Source of the DNA: Mangifera indica | Lineage: Eukaryota; Streptophyta; Magnoliopsida; Sapindales; Anacardiaceae | DNA: 64,000 nt | Direction: 5' to 3' | Assembly (NCBI RefSeq): GCF_011075055.1 | Contig: NC_058154.1 | Span: forward strand, 3,100,001 to 3,164,000 | Shown: positions 26,119 through 38,999 of the stretch, piece by piece | How positions within the stretch are numbered: position 1 is the first letter of the stretch | How the letters are laid out: each line of letters begins with the position of its first letter | Notes under the pieces: generated by a model | Told to the model about the DNA's origin: nothing | Database searches by the model: none | Seen by the model: the letters and a program-made list of their open reading frames with translations, nothing else | Translations under genes and position numbers: made by a program

Positions 26119-28496
26119 GTTCAAAAACATGCCAATTTCCCCAGGTAACTCAAAAATAAAACAGTAAAAATTTGCATCTTATGTTTTTTCCATTAAGAGG
26201 AATAAGTAAATATTCTCCCAAGAGGGGTTGAGAGGAGGGACTTACATTTTTTGAGTTATATGGGGCCACTACATTTTGGTCCGCTTATTTTTACCAGTTC
26301 GTTTCCCCCTTCTTCCTTGTGAATGAATTCTATCTGCTTATTTGTAGGCTTTTAGAGGTTAATAAAGACTGTTTTAGGTCGATTGAAGATTCTGTCTGTT
26401 CCCTGAGCGTTAGATCATATGATGCATGTGGACCACTACTGAGTTGCTTATTTGCAGTTTCTGTTCATGTGTTCTCGGAATCAATTTATAGTTAATGGAA
26501 ATTTTAGGGTTTGCTTATGGTAGATAATGATAGCATTAAGAGGCTTAGTAGTGGGCAACTTAGAGCTTGGTGGTGGCTGATCTTTTAGTTTCGTGTATTA
26601 GTAATTTGTGGATTTTTTCCAGATCACTGCAGTTTATTCCAAGCAAACTGTCAAAAGGAAAAACTCCATGGTTCAGATAGTTTATCAACCTCTTGGCAAC
26701 AGAAGAAAGGGCATCTTGTTTCATGAAAACCCATTTTGGGGCTTTGGATGGGGCAATTTGTACATTAATATGACACATCTTCGCCAGCATAGCTGAAGTT
26801 GTCCTCCGGTGGAGGTGATTACATTTCTTCTCTAATTTTGTTTTACTTTGGAGAGATGATGTCGTCTCCTTTCCTATTGCACATTTTCCTCTTTTAGTGG
26901 ATGTTTAGGGCAGAGCTTACCTCTAGACCATGTAAAGTCTCATATTGGTTCAGTAGATATATGAAATGGCAAAGTATTTGATGATGGACGTGGATTACAA
27001 ACCTATATCTACAGGGTTCCGCCCAATCTCCCCCAAAGTGATCTGATGAATGTGGACACGTTTGGGATTCTGCTTTTGGCTATTATATTATTAATTTTGC
27101 AGATAATTAGCATTTAAAAAAAAGAAAAAAAAAAAAAGAAAGCTTTCTCAGGCAAGTGGTCATAATACGTCCAATTTTAATGGAGATTACCCCACCTTGA
27201 GCTACGCCAACTGAGAGAGGGTACGGGCTGGTTCCTTGCAAATAATTTCAGAAAATTCAATTTTACCCCTCCATTGACTTCTAATTATTTATCAAATCAC
27301 AATAAATTTAGATTTTTTTTCATTTTTCATTTTTGTCGGGGATGGATTTTGGGCAATTTTTTTTTGTGAACAAGAGACAATGATGATGCAATGATTTCGA
27401 GGATTTCCTGGCTGATAGCAGGGAGGAAGGTTGAAGTAGGATTGAATTTGAGTTGAATTGAATTAGTTTAAAATCAACTTTAAGTGGAATTGAGTTTGAA
27501 TTTGTCTCAAAGTTATTCGAATTTGATTTGTTTGAGGGAAGTTGAGTTTAATTTCGGTTTGAATTTGAGTTTAAATCGAGTTTTTAACACAATTTGATAC
27601 TATAATTAATAAAAAATGATTCAAATGATGTTGTTTTGATGTATATTGATTAAAAAAAATTATTTTAATTAATTCGTATTAAAATTGTGTAGAGTCATGA
27701 CTTTGGTGAGTTGAACTCTCTAAAAGTGTAAATTTGAAAATATTAAACTCTTATATTTAAATTTGAATTCACTTAAATTGAGTTCGTTTTTGCACTTGAA
27801 CGAAACCGTACTAGAAAATTTAGGGGCAAATGATGATCCTGTTCAATAAAAAATTAGTTTATAAGATTTTTGTAAATTAAAATAGAAAAAACAATTTAAT
27901 AATTAACATTTAGATTAAACAGTCAAGACATTTACATAATTTCTCTTTAAAAGATAAAATAGTTATTTACGATGCAATTAAATTGGTTTTTATCAACAAA
28001 TTAAACTGGTTTTCATTACCAGAACCAGATAAAATGTGCGTAAAAAAGGCTAAGAAACAGTCATTCGTCCTTGTGAATACTTTGAGAGGCTACCATTCTG
28101 ACTCGTGTAATGTACTTGAAACTCATCATGCCCTGTAGAAAGTTCACTTATGCAAGGATAATTATCATTCTGCAGAGGCCAAGGACAATTTCGCATCCAA
28201 GGTTTGCAGAAATCACATCAAACCCTGGGTGGAAAATAGATATTTGGCCTTCCGCAGGAAAAAATAACTCGGGTATACACTCATTATTAACTAAATGCAA
28301 ATCCTGAGAATTCTGAAAGAATAGCATACAACAATCATAGGTCAAGGAAATGAAGTTGATATGTGCATACAACAACAGCCTTTCACACTCTTCTACGGCA
28401 TATGGCAGGTCACCACAAAAACTAGGAGATCGAGCGGCACAGTTGCAGGAAATACCTAATGTAACAAATCTTCCATCTCAGTTCTGTTTTATGATG
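26119..28496. other. 3' flanks between convergent genes
   Basis: No further gene. The first several hundred bases are presumably CPL2 3' untranslated sequence; the small frame at 26608-26796 shows no domain. Bases 27430-27800 are rich in GAATTTGA words like those near 640-840. The end nearest 28496 is the 3' side of the CBM20 gene. Confidence 0.5.
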
Positions 28497-31286
28497 TTAC
28501 AGCAGTCCTAAAGTATCTAGAAGTATCTTTATAGTCCTACGACCCCATTGGATGTCATTTTGCAGAACATTACTTTCCACTGGCGTTTCCCGGGTATCCT
28601 TTTCTTCTTTGGCTAAATGAGGATCGTCTACTTGTTTGATGTCATTTGGCAAAGTTTTACTTTCCAATGGTGTCATCATAGTCTCCTTTTTCTCTTTGTT
28701 TAAATCAGGATCATCAAGCTGTTGCTCCTCTGTACTGGATAATATCTTGACTTTTTTCACCTGGCCAGAATTACTCTCAGGTTCTTGCTTCTCATCTGAC
28801 TGGATATTAGTCAATGTTAGTAAATTGAATAGGAAAAAGGAAAACAAAAATGCATCTCATATGATATCAGCATTTAAATGACATGGATTTTATTATTTTG
28901 TTTCATGTTCATTATTTTTGGGAACATCAGCCATTATCAAGATAATATTGTACACAGACTGGGACTGTGTCTTGATAAATATAAGAGTCCCAGGAGTTAT
29001 CATCCTATAAATACCTAACATCTCTCATTCTTTGTTAATGTAGAATTTGATTAGAATTGTCACAATATGGGTAGAATTTCGTCAATGCAGTTTGAACCCA
29101 AACCCTCCTCCTGAGAAATCTTACAGCTCTATAACTTTTGCTAACTCCTGTGGTTAAAAATACGGAAAATGTTGAATATGTATGTATATCTCATATCTTT
29201 TGGGGATGATGACAAAAGATTGATTAAATAGCCTATGAGATGGGTATGTATGAACATTCCATATCGATATTGTACACATAATTTGTCACAATTTTGCTTT
29301 TGAGTTTTACAACCAAAAATGCGTTTTAATAGCTTTTGTTATCATCCTTAAGCGATATAAAATTCATACATACCTAGGTTATATGAGATCCCAAAAGCGT
29401 GATGGAGAGTGTGTCTAAAACAGATAATATCTTGACAGCTAACCTTAGACTAGATGTTACAAAAAATGTTTTGATGACTATACTTTTCATCTTAGACAGT
29501 GAGACAATCCCATCCTTTGCAAAAGTAGCTTTGTAAGTTTTGTTGTGTAATTGAATAAACAACAGAACATCACAGGTCATGTGGATTCTACTAACATTCA
29601 AAGATGTGGCTTAAGGAAACTGTAATGTTATTGCAGGGCAGGTAAAAGCAACAGAACAAATGAAGAAAGATAAGATAAGGGAACAACAGAACATTACACT
29701 CATCAAGCAGTTACCTCAGGCAAACTTAGGTTCTCAGCTTCCTTCATTCCAAGCAAAGCATCAACAGCAACACTTGACTGATTTTCATTTTGAATGTCTC
29801 CTTCAGTTGACACAGTTTCTAATGGAGTCAAGCCAGGTACTAAAACAGGTTCCCCTTCATAGGAGATTAGATCTCCCTCCTTGTCTGAGTTTTCTGCCTT
29901 CTTGACTGTTGCAACTCTGCCATCATGTCCCATAATGTCTTTTGCCATCACCATACTCTCATCAGTCACAGGTGTTTCCTCTATAGGCTTCTCCGGTGTC
30001 GATGACCAATGCAAATCACTATCAACTGCATCTGATGTGTCGCGTACGCTGAAGATCAGCCCCTTTTTGGGCTGAATAAAGTCATCTGGAAGTATAAGTT
30101 CTGACTGGACAGCAGGATCTCCATTTTGATTAGCCATTGGTTCTTCCTCAATTATTTTCTTATATTCAGCATCATCCCAGTCTTCCAAAATGGTGATTGT
30201 ATTCCTAGTTTCCCAAGTTTGAATGGTTCGATCAGGGCCTGGTTGCCATAGAATGTCGCCGGTGATTTCTTTCAGTATGAACTTGAAACAGATTGATTTT
30301 CCCACAGGTACATCCTAAACATAGTATCAGATCCACATTTATCCTCTAGAAAACATAATTGTGCATACTTATCTATAACTTATATGGAAGTTCTTGCTTA
30401 CCAGCTCCACACTCCAAACATGTTCATCTGACCAGTCCAATGGTATTGCACTTTCAGGGTCCCATAAGCCAAACATAGGATCATCCCCTACAATGAAAAA
30501 TTGCTCGCCGAATTTGCATTCTTTTTGTAACTGGAATTTGACATGAACAACATTTGATTGATCTGCACAACAGAATCAATGACATCAGGCTAAGATACTA
30601 CCAAATATCTTAAGATTTGCAAAATCAGCAGGAACTTACAGGTATGTTCCTTAGCTACATTCTCCAGTTCTCCCTGCACAAGTAAAAAATTTTTAGTCTG
30701 GGTTTGTATTACAAGATCATCTTTTTACACAAAGAAGTCATAACCTTTTTGATCATATAAAGCATTTCGAAGCCCATCATTATCCTAAAACAGAAGCAAA
30801 TCATACATTGATTCTTTACTGAACCAAAAAAAATAAGACTTTCTCAAGTTTGCAAAAATCCAAATTTCAAGCTTCTGGCATACTTTTAAGTCTGTATCAG
30901 AAAAGAGGAACAATAAAGCAGGTTCCCTATTAAATTTTTCTTTCTATTTGAAGGACAATCTTTTGCTAGAAAAGTAAAGAATCTATTCTTGAAAGGAGAT
31001 TCTGAAAAATTATAACAGAAGAGAACAGGAAAACAAATTTCTCGTAAAGAATAATATGAAACACTGAAGAGAAAAAGACCTGAGAATCAGCCTCGATGCA
31101 AGAGATAAACCACACAGTCTTTTCTTTGAGAGAAAAGAGTTCCAAGAAGCGGCCATTTACATGCTTCTTGGAAGGTAAAAACGAAAGCTGGGGTCTGTGA
31201 ACATACAACTCTCTAGAAGAAAAGTAACATCTGTGTCTATACTTGTCAAAGATTATCTTCGAAGCGGAAGTTGTCAAAGTTTCCAT
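28497..31286 (-). CDS. CBM20 starch-binding-domain protein, probably plastid
   Basis: Likely binds starch or related glucans; no catalytic domain is visible and the precise role is unknown. The model has five exons on the minus strand: 31286-31080, 30673-30640, 30562-30402, 30314-29715, 28799-28497, giving 434 residues. The first 60 or so residues are rich in Ser, Arg and Lys and poor in acids, like a plastid transit peptide. CBM20 spans about residues 82-185: a VKFQLQ strand, [15 protein letters not shown], a VPVGK turn and LWQPGPDR, with the typical tryptophans at WDP and WQPG. The rest is acidic, low-complexity sequence, ending in a basic [13 protein letters not shown] tail. It is convergent with CPL2. 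A possible 40-base extra exon at 30784-30745 breaks the frame unless a second acceptor is used, so it is left out. I recall the Arabidopsis neighbour At5g01260 as the counterpart. Confidence 0.85.
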
Positions 31287-33190
31287 CTTTCTCAGTCGCT
31301 CAAGTTACCCACTTCAAGTTACAACCATGTAAGCTGAATTACAAAGAGAGAAATCCAGAAGTGGCAAGTCAATTCTTGTTTATTTCTATTAATCTTTTTA
31401 CCGTGTTTCTTGTGGCTATGCTTATAACGGATCCGATTTCATCCAATTGAAACGCGAGAATCTCAAGCAAAAAAATAAATGTTTGCATCTCGAGAGACTT
31501 CATTTAAATGTCAGTGTCAGTGGTTACTTTTTCTGAATTCCCACCAATCATTTTAATGGTGGACATTGCCACCTGTCCCACCCATTTCACTTACTATTTT
31601 CTTCAGGCCCGGAGAAATTGAACTCAAAATATTGAATTTATTTATTTTTTATTGATGGGTTTGGTTTGGTTTTGTTTAGAGAGAGTCTGGAGAAGTTGGC
31701 AAGTGGCAACTAGAGTAATGAAATTCAGAAGTTCTTTCGATATTTTACAATTAAAGATGGGTTTTTTATTTTCAGCTTCTTGAAGAATGCAAAGTTATTG
31801 CTTCGGTAGCGAGCCAGTGCTGGCTTGGGGCCTTATTTTCAGCTCCACGTCTGTTGCTGTTGTGTTCACATGCATTTTTCCTCTGCCAAAGGACTTATCC
31901 CCACCCAAATTTAATTCAAATCTTAAATTGGTGTTTATTAATTATTTAAAATTCAAACATCTATCTATAAATTATTAAAATTAATAAAATCAGTTAAATT
32001 TTAAGAATAAAATTATTATTTTTTAATAATATATTAAAATAATAAAATATTATCTATTTTTCTCATAAATTTAAAAAGCTAATAATTTTTTCTATGATTA
32101 ATCTTTGAAATGTTACATTCCCCTTAAAATGTCTTTCTTTTCTCCCTCATTTTTTCGGTGTCATTGTTGACCGACTTTACTCTCTTTCTTCCCTTTTCAA
32201 TATGTCTTCAAATGAAGATACATAGGAAAAGAGAGGGAGAGAGTGAAGTCTACCAATGACAATGTTAGAAAAGGAAGGGAGAAAATAAAAAAACTCTAAA
32301 AGAAAAATATAACATTTTAAAGTTTAATTCTAAAAAAAAATTATTAGTTTTCTAAAGGGAAAAATAAATAATTTTTATTAGTTTTATTAATTTTAATTAC
32401 CTATTAATAAGTGTTTAAGTTTTTAATAATTAATTATATCAATTGAGAGTGTAATAAACTTTGGGTGGGAATATGTTTTTTGGCCTTTTTTCTCATGAAA
32501 GCAAATGAGCAATTAGTCCCTCTTCTTAATATGGGCGGATTAGAGTGTAACTTCGGGCCATTATGGGCCACATATGATAAACTTTGATGTTGGGCTTTTC
32601 CCGCTGAGAAAAACTATGATCCTTTTAATAAATATTAATTTATATATTCACGATGATATATAATTTTATAGTTAAGTATTATTTTATTTATAATATAAAA
32701 TTATTTAATTATATTATAATATATTATTATTAATATATAAATTAATATTCATTATTAATATATAAATTAATATTCATTATTAATATACCTAAAATTATTA
32801 TTTTCCAGAGTTGTGTTATATAAGCCCCTCTATTTTTCTTTTAATTTTTAATATATTATGTATTTTATATAGTAGTAACTATTATTAGGGTTGGATTTAA
32901 TATGAACAGTTTAAACTTAAATCAAATAAATTAAATTTGAGTAAAAGATTATGTTAGTTTTCATAAATGAGAATCAAATCCACCCTAATTATTATAAGTG
33001 CGTTGTTCTTTTAGTACACCCCAATCCCATATGTTAAAAATTTTTTGTTTTTCAAAAAATTAAATCAGAATTTGATGTAAAGTTAAGTAAATACAGACAA
33101 CCATGAAGATAAAAAAAAAAAAAAAAGGAAATATTTATATTAATACTTATCAATCAGATTTGATATGGAAGGTGACACACTTCTAGTTAT
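31287..33190. other. Upstream of CBM20 gene; gene-free, AT-rich
   Basis: It contains the presumed promoter and leader of the minus-strand CBM20 gene just above 31286. Bases 32690-32790 hold about 2.5 tandem copies of a 28-bp unit (ATTAATATATAAATTAATATTC-like). No gene is supported. Confidence 0.5.
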
Positions 33191-33199
33191 TTTAATTTT

Positions 33200-34085
33200 G
33201 GAAAAAGGACTATTTCCTATCCATTTTTTACCCCATTCTCAAATCCATACCCACGACAGATCAAAAACCATTTTTTCCACCCATGACCAAATTGTCGTCC
33301 ATTTTTTCTGTTAAAGGGAGGGGTAAAATAGTCATGTTACTATTTATATTAAAAAGTTATCAAGTTTATTACTTTTCACCCCCCATAGGTTTTAGAAACT
33401 AATATTTCACCTTTACCTAAAGTTTTTAAATTTTAAAAAGTAATATTTTCACCCCCAAACCTAGGGTTTTCATATTTTTTAAAATGCAGCCGCCCCCCAT
33501 AACTTTCAAAAATAGCAGTTTCACCCCCGTTCTTCAACTTCATCTTTCGACGTCATCTCCGACGTCGTCACCGACCTCCTCCTTCTCCTGGTGCGACGAC
33601 GATGGTGCAATGAAGAGATAGAGATCTCTTCGTCGCACCACCGTGCGACTAAGAGATCCACCCAGACGACGAAGGACGACGAAGCGTCGTCCTTCGTCTG
33701 TTCTTCTAGATCTGGATGACGCTTCGTCGTCCAGATCTAGGTGATAAAGGGTCTTCTTTCGTCGTTCTTTATAGTCGGAGATGAGAGATCGGTGGAATGT
33801 GTTGGCCGTCGGTGGTGGCCGGAGAAGGAAGCAAACCCTAGGGGTGAAATCTAAAATTTTCAAACTTTGAGGATGGGTTGAGGTGTTAGTTTTTAAAACC
33901 TGGAGGGGGGAAATGGTGAAATTTTAAAGTTTTGAGGTTTATAATTGAAATAACGATTTTACCTTTATCCCTAACTGAAAAAATGGATGGCAGTTTGGTC
34001 ATGGATGGGAAAAGTGGTTTTTGATCTGTCGTGGGTATAAGTTTGAGAATGGGGTAAAAAATGGGTGGGAAATAGTCATTTTCCC
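33200..34085. mobile_element. Mutator-like hairpin element 2 (886 bp)
   Basis: The ends are inverted copies (left GGAAAAAGGACTATTTCC, right its near complement) and pair for about 100 bp. They are flanked by a perfect 9-bp duplication TTTAATTTT (33191-33199 and 34086-34094). The subterminal region has the same order of blocks as element 1 (a CCTAGGGTTTTC-like block, then a GC-rich centre). The centre (33540-33840) is rich in GACGACGAAG words and is itself partly self-complementary around AGATCTAG. The 107-codon reverse frame crossing it shows no domain. Non-autonomous. Confidence 0.85.
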
Positions 34086-34213
34086 TTTAATTTTCAAGGA
34101 AGTTGAAAGTTGATATTAAAGGTGCCTTCGGTTATGATAATTTTTTATTATATAAAAAAATTATTATAAGGATAAATTAATTAAAAAATTATTAGATATA
34201 GCTTTATTATTCA

Positions 34214-34440
34214 TAAACCCCCCCCCCCCCCTCCCCTAAGGTTTAAAAAACTAATAATTTCATTATTGTCTAAAGTTTTTAAACTTTGAAAAGTAATATT
34301 TTCAGCCTCAAACCTAGTGTTTTCATATTTTTCAAATTGCAGCCACCCCCTAGAACTTTCAAAAATAGCAGTTTCACCCTCACTCTTTAACTTCAACTTC
34401 CAGCCTCCTTTTTGCCGTCTTTTTTGGCGTTTTAAAAAGA
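34214..34440. mobile_element. Fragment of a Mutator-like hairpin element
   Basis: Matches the left inner arm of element 2 (about 33380-33545): the same order of a C-rich block, AGTAATATTTTCA, TTTTCATATTTTT and AAAAATAGCAGTTTCACCC. The terminal repeat and the right half are missing. It starts with a run of about 16 C. Confidence 0.7.
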
Positions 34441-35980
34441 ATTAGTGCTCATGACATCTCTACCTCTTGGATATTAACAATTCTTTCTTGCTTTTTAGAA
34501 TCTTATACTTACCCTCTTCACTCTTTTTGTTGGGTTATACTTTGGACATGATTATTAGATATAGAATCTTCAATGTTATTCTCTTTTGTCTCTTCACCCT
34601 CCTTATTCTCTTTGAAAGGCTGGACTTTTCAACTAAAAAACAAGAAAACAACAAATCTTTACTGAAAATAGATCATCTTCTTCTCTTATTAATCAATGAA
34701 TCGCAAGTACAATATAATTATAATCATTTGACAACATAAACTTAACAAACTGATTTCATCTTAACCATACAATTGAAAACAGAAATAACAAACTAACTGT
34801 AGGACTTATCTTGGCCATTTGATTGTTTGATCTTGTTAAGGATTCATCAAAAATCAAAGTCAACGCATTTGAAGCTAAGCTAGAGTTACTTGAAGTGAGC
34901 CCTAGATTCATTCGTGTGAAAGTAAGAAAGTAAAGTGGAGACTTCCTTTTCCAAGTGAAACAGTTCATTTAAAGTAACTTAAAATGCACCATTTAGTCTT
35001 TGTACTTAACATCCTCCTTCAAGCCAACATGGTAGAATGCAATGGCAGACTTGCAATCTTTAGAAATTTAGAGTAGCCCATTTCTTAAGTGTAGCTAATA
35101 CACATTAACATCACATATCAACATCAGTTAACACTCGTCAATAGCAGTGACCATACATTTATTCATCAACCATAAATTTGATGTCTTCCATGGAGCCAAA
35201 ATAAATAATAACACCTAGTATCCAAATCATATCCTCCTTAGTCCCAAAAACAACCACAATCTAGCTAACTCATATTCACCCATTTGAAAAAAAAACTGAT
35301 AAAATCACAACTTGACAAAGTCATAACCTTGATATCTTCCTTGAACGGTCATAATTGACATGACATAATTCTCATACACACGCCTTAATTCCATACAACT
35401 TCTACTACAATCTAGCATCCTTCCTTAACTACAAATTCCAAACTTCTCTACTACCCGAAACTACACCTGGTACTATTCACATACAAATCATAATTTTTGA
35501 GTCACTCTTTGCACCAGTTTCAGAAATTTAAAAAACCAAAAAGGAAGAACTCAAAAGATACCATCAACCCACTTACACATTTATACTCCAAAAAAATCTG
35601 CTCATTCTTACATACTTTCTTCAAAGGCACTTATCTTCTCATCCTTCCAGGTTATACAGTACAGTGTCTGAGATTGTTGTTCATCTTCATCTCCAACAGT
35701 TCCTTTGTTGGTATTACTCTCTGCGCTCTCCTCAGATACTTTTGTTAACAACTGTCCTTAATTTATATTGTCTATACTATCTTCACTGTTAGTAATCCTC
35801 CAATTTGCCCAGTTTACCACGTACAATTTTCTCCTTAGCTCCTCAAATCTTGTCACAAATAAAGATTTTGTAAATACATCAATTGTTTGATGAAGAGTGG
35901 CTACATGTTGCATTATCAGTTTTTACTTGTAACTTGCTCCTAGACAAAACGTATATCAATTTCAATATGCTTAGTCTTGC

Positions 35981-38449
35981 TGACAGGAACCGTCCTAACT
36001 CTCTAACCCTATAACACCCAAACACTCTTATAGGAACTTAGGAGATCGAGACGTATCCTGTAAAATTTTTAAATATTCTGCAACACACATATCTATAACA
36101 CTTAATTTTTTTTAACATCATGTCTAGACCTCTAACCTTACCATAATTATACAAAAAAATAACAACCTGATTTCAAATTCAAAACATAAAATAAGCTTTT
36201 GATTAGCCTCCGGCCTTATCATATGCATAACAATATTTTTACATCTTGATTTCCATTCAAAATCATGAAATTAGTTTAACTAGGCCTCCGGCCTTCAATG
36301 TTTCATAAGTTTCTCAAAGAAAATCCAAATATATGTATGCAAACTGGGACACCTATTGAAGATGTTATATCGTGGCACAACCTTGAGCAAAGTCATTGCT
36401 TGATACGGTCCTGGAGATGTCTTGGAGGGCAAAATTCTATAAAAGTGAGCTAAAAGCTCAGCGAGTGGATAGTTTATAAAACATTCTTGAATACTACATA
36501 TATATCAATAAAAATCTGCAAGAGTTCCTAATGTAGTAACCCATTCGAAGATATTTAATTCCTAAGAAATAATTAGAACCATCACCACTAAAATAAAATC
36601 ATTTACTGCTAATAATTAAGATTATCAAGAATATCGCACTTGAACTAATTATTGAAATTCTTACTAAATGAGCACACAACCTCCCAAAGTAGTTCAAAAG
36701 TTGCATTTACCATTGAACAAAGTTCATGACCACATCCAATATTTTTTTCTTTATAGGGTAACACACTTATGACAATGAGGTTGCCAACAGTTCCTATGCA
36801 TACTCAATATTCTGAATAAATTTAAAGGAACACACATTGCACGAGTGATAAAATTATGCTTAGGGAATATCATCTTTAAAAAGAAGCTCTGATTATCAAC
36901 AACTCATATTTTATTTTCTTTATTTATTTTTGAACCTCTCACCAATACAATAACTTAAGTTGTACATCACTACTAATATTCTCAAGGAGAAATCTGTCAT
37001 ACCCGATGGGTGTCCCCAACACAGGTAGAGCGAGAAAGAACTGTCATATCTGAAGTGCTGAATCTTGCTTGGGCAGAGCAATTGAAATCTATCATATCTG
37101 AGGTAAAATACTACACAGGCAGAGCAATTGCAAATTTGTCATACCTGACATGAAATACTGCGTAGATAGAACAACTAACATCTGTCATATCTGATGTAAA
37201 ATATTGCACAGGTAGAGCAACTAAAAATCTGTCATACCTAGCTTGAAATACTGCACAGGCAAAACAACTAACATTTGTCATACCTGGCGTGAAATACTGC
37301 GCAGGTAGAGCAACTGATCACCAGATATGCAACGACATAATTCTTTTAATACCATATTCATAATTTAATAACTCATTAATAAAATCTTAGACTAATCATC
37401 ATCAGATAACCATGACCTCGCTATACTGAATTAACTATATTCAATTCTACATCCTACTACAATACCAATTTGGTAGCATTCAGCAATATAGTCATATCCA
37501 TCATTGAATTAAGGTTTCTTCAACTCTACCGTTATACACCCATTAATAAATAAATTATTTAGCAATTTTGGTCATCCATAAACTGGATTTAAATCACCTT
37601 CAACTCTACATGCTCACAAACATCAATTCAAATAACATTTAGCCATTTTAGGCCCTTATAGAACTGGTTTAAATATCTTTCAATTTTACAGCTACATACA
37701 ACGTCAATAATTAAATATTCAGAATTTCAGTCAACCATTTTTGACTTAATTGACTTTTGCTCGCGGCCACACATATAGCCTCAATTAATTTAACATTCAA
37801 ATTTAATAATACATAACATTGAATTTAAGTTGCCTTTACTCTACAGTTACCCACAGTCAAAATCAACAATATGCATAATAAAATCCATAATATCATTTAT
37901 CAAGGATTGAAAACAAAAACATAAGTTTGCATAATTTAAAAATATAGTTCAAGGTTTCTTTCCCACTCACAATTTGAGCAGACCCAAAGCTGATGCTGGA
38001 ATTCTTTATGAATCTTCCATCTTCTTCACCTATTTGCACCAATTTGAAGTAACATAGTTCAAATTTGGAAATCCCCAATTTAAATAGTGATTTCAAACCC
38101 TAGAGTTTATCAGATGAAAATTTGATACCTTATCCTTATTTTCCTATCAATTTCTTCTTCTTCTTCTTTCTTTTCTTTCCCCATTTTTTTTCTCTTTTTC
38201 TTTCTCCTTTCTTTTCTTCTCTCTTTTTCTCTCTTTTCTCTCTTCTCCTTTGCGCTTTCTGTTTTTCCCCCGTAGAAGAAGAAGAAAGCCTAATGGCTTA
38301 TTTAATAAGTTAAAGAAAAATTTACTCTTTAAACCTTATACTTACACAATATTTCACATAACCTTATAAGTCTTAACAAATTACTATTTTGGGCTAGACA
38401 TTCCTAACAAGTAACTTTTATCCCCATGAACAAATTTTTGGGTATTTCA
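35981..38449 (-). mobile_element. Long solo LTR (2469 bp) inside RNase H of Copia A
   Basis: On the minus strand it begins TGAAATACCC and ends TCCTGTCA. Flanking 5-mers are CTTGC (35976-35980) and CTTGT (38450-38454). Removing it and one duplicate puts the two RNase H halves of Copia A back in the same frame, which supports these borders. The TGAAATACCC start, length and purine-rich tract are like the chromovirus-type LTRs at 1577-6016. It holds a 47-bp tandem array and a long pyrimidine tract (38150-38260). Confidence 0.8.
36994..37320 (-). repeat. Tandem array, unit about 47 bp, 7 copies
   Basis: Units begin with (C/T)TGTCATA(C/T)C or a close variant near 36994, 37041, 37089, 37136, 37182, 37229 and 37274. 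Each has a CAGG(T/C)AGAGCAA-like middle or end. The copies differ at several positions. Confidence 0.85.
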
Positions 38450-38454
38450 CTTGT

Positions 38455-38901
38455 TGTGTAGAATTGCATTGGAGGCTAGAGCACTAACATTAGTGTTGTC
38501 AAACTACACCACAAGGACAACAATGCTTTGTATTTTTATTTCACTTTGAAGACTAATCAACCAGACAACTTCAATAGAGGCTTGACAATTGTTTTGTACT
38601 CTACTTCAGTTGAAGAGAGTGTCGCAACTTTTTGCTTCTTGGATCTCCACTGAGCCATATTTTCACCAAAAAACAAGGCTAAACCACTTGCTGATCTCTG
38701 ATCACTTATATTGCCAGTCTAGTCTGCATTGATAAAGACTTTTATAGAAAACATCTTAGTGGGTCTGATTAAAAGACCAAATGACTGAGTTCCTCTAATG
38801 TACCTTAACACATGTTTGCATGCTACCCATTGTAACTCAGTTGGCTCCTTCAAAAATTGGTTGAGCTTGTTGATAGTAAATAAGAGATTAGGCCTAGTCA
38901 T
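38455..38901 (-). pseudogene. RNase H region, Copia A
   Basis: The minus strand reads Copia pol C-terminal blocks: TRPNLLF, a HVLRYIRGT block, SASGLALFFGENMAQW, SSTEVEY, then a FDNTN motif near 38500. At least one in-frame stop follows the INAD motif. It is interrupted at its 3' side by the solo LTR ending at 38449. The rest of the domain continues left of 35976 as TKHIEID. Confidence 0.75.
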
Positions 38902-38999
38902 GGTGAGGTACTATAAGGCCTCAATAGTACTTCTATATTATGATGGATTTGAATATAACTCACTGTCTCTTATAAAGAGTTTGGTTCCTACAACCATAG

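Noticed and set aside
36994..37320. Tandem repeats considered as a CRISPR-like array
   Set aside because: The units are contiguous and diverged with no unique spacers, and the sequence is plant LTR.
38122..38313. Phe/Ser/Leu-rich frame resembling a membrane protein
   Set aside because: It comes from the pyrimidine tract inside the solo LTR 35981-38449.
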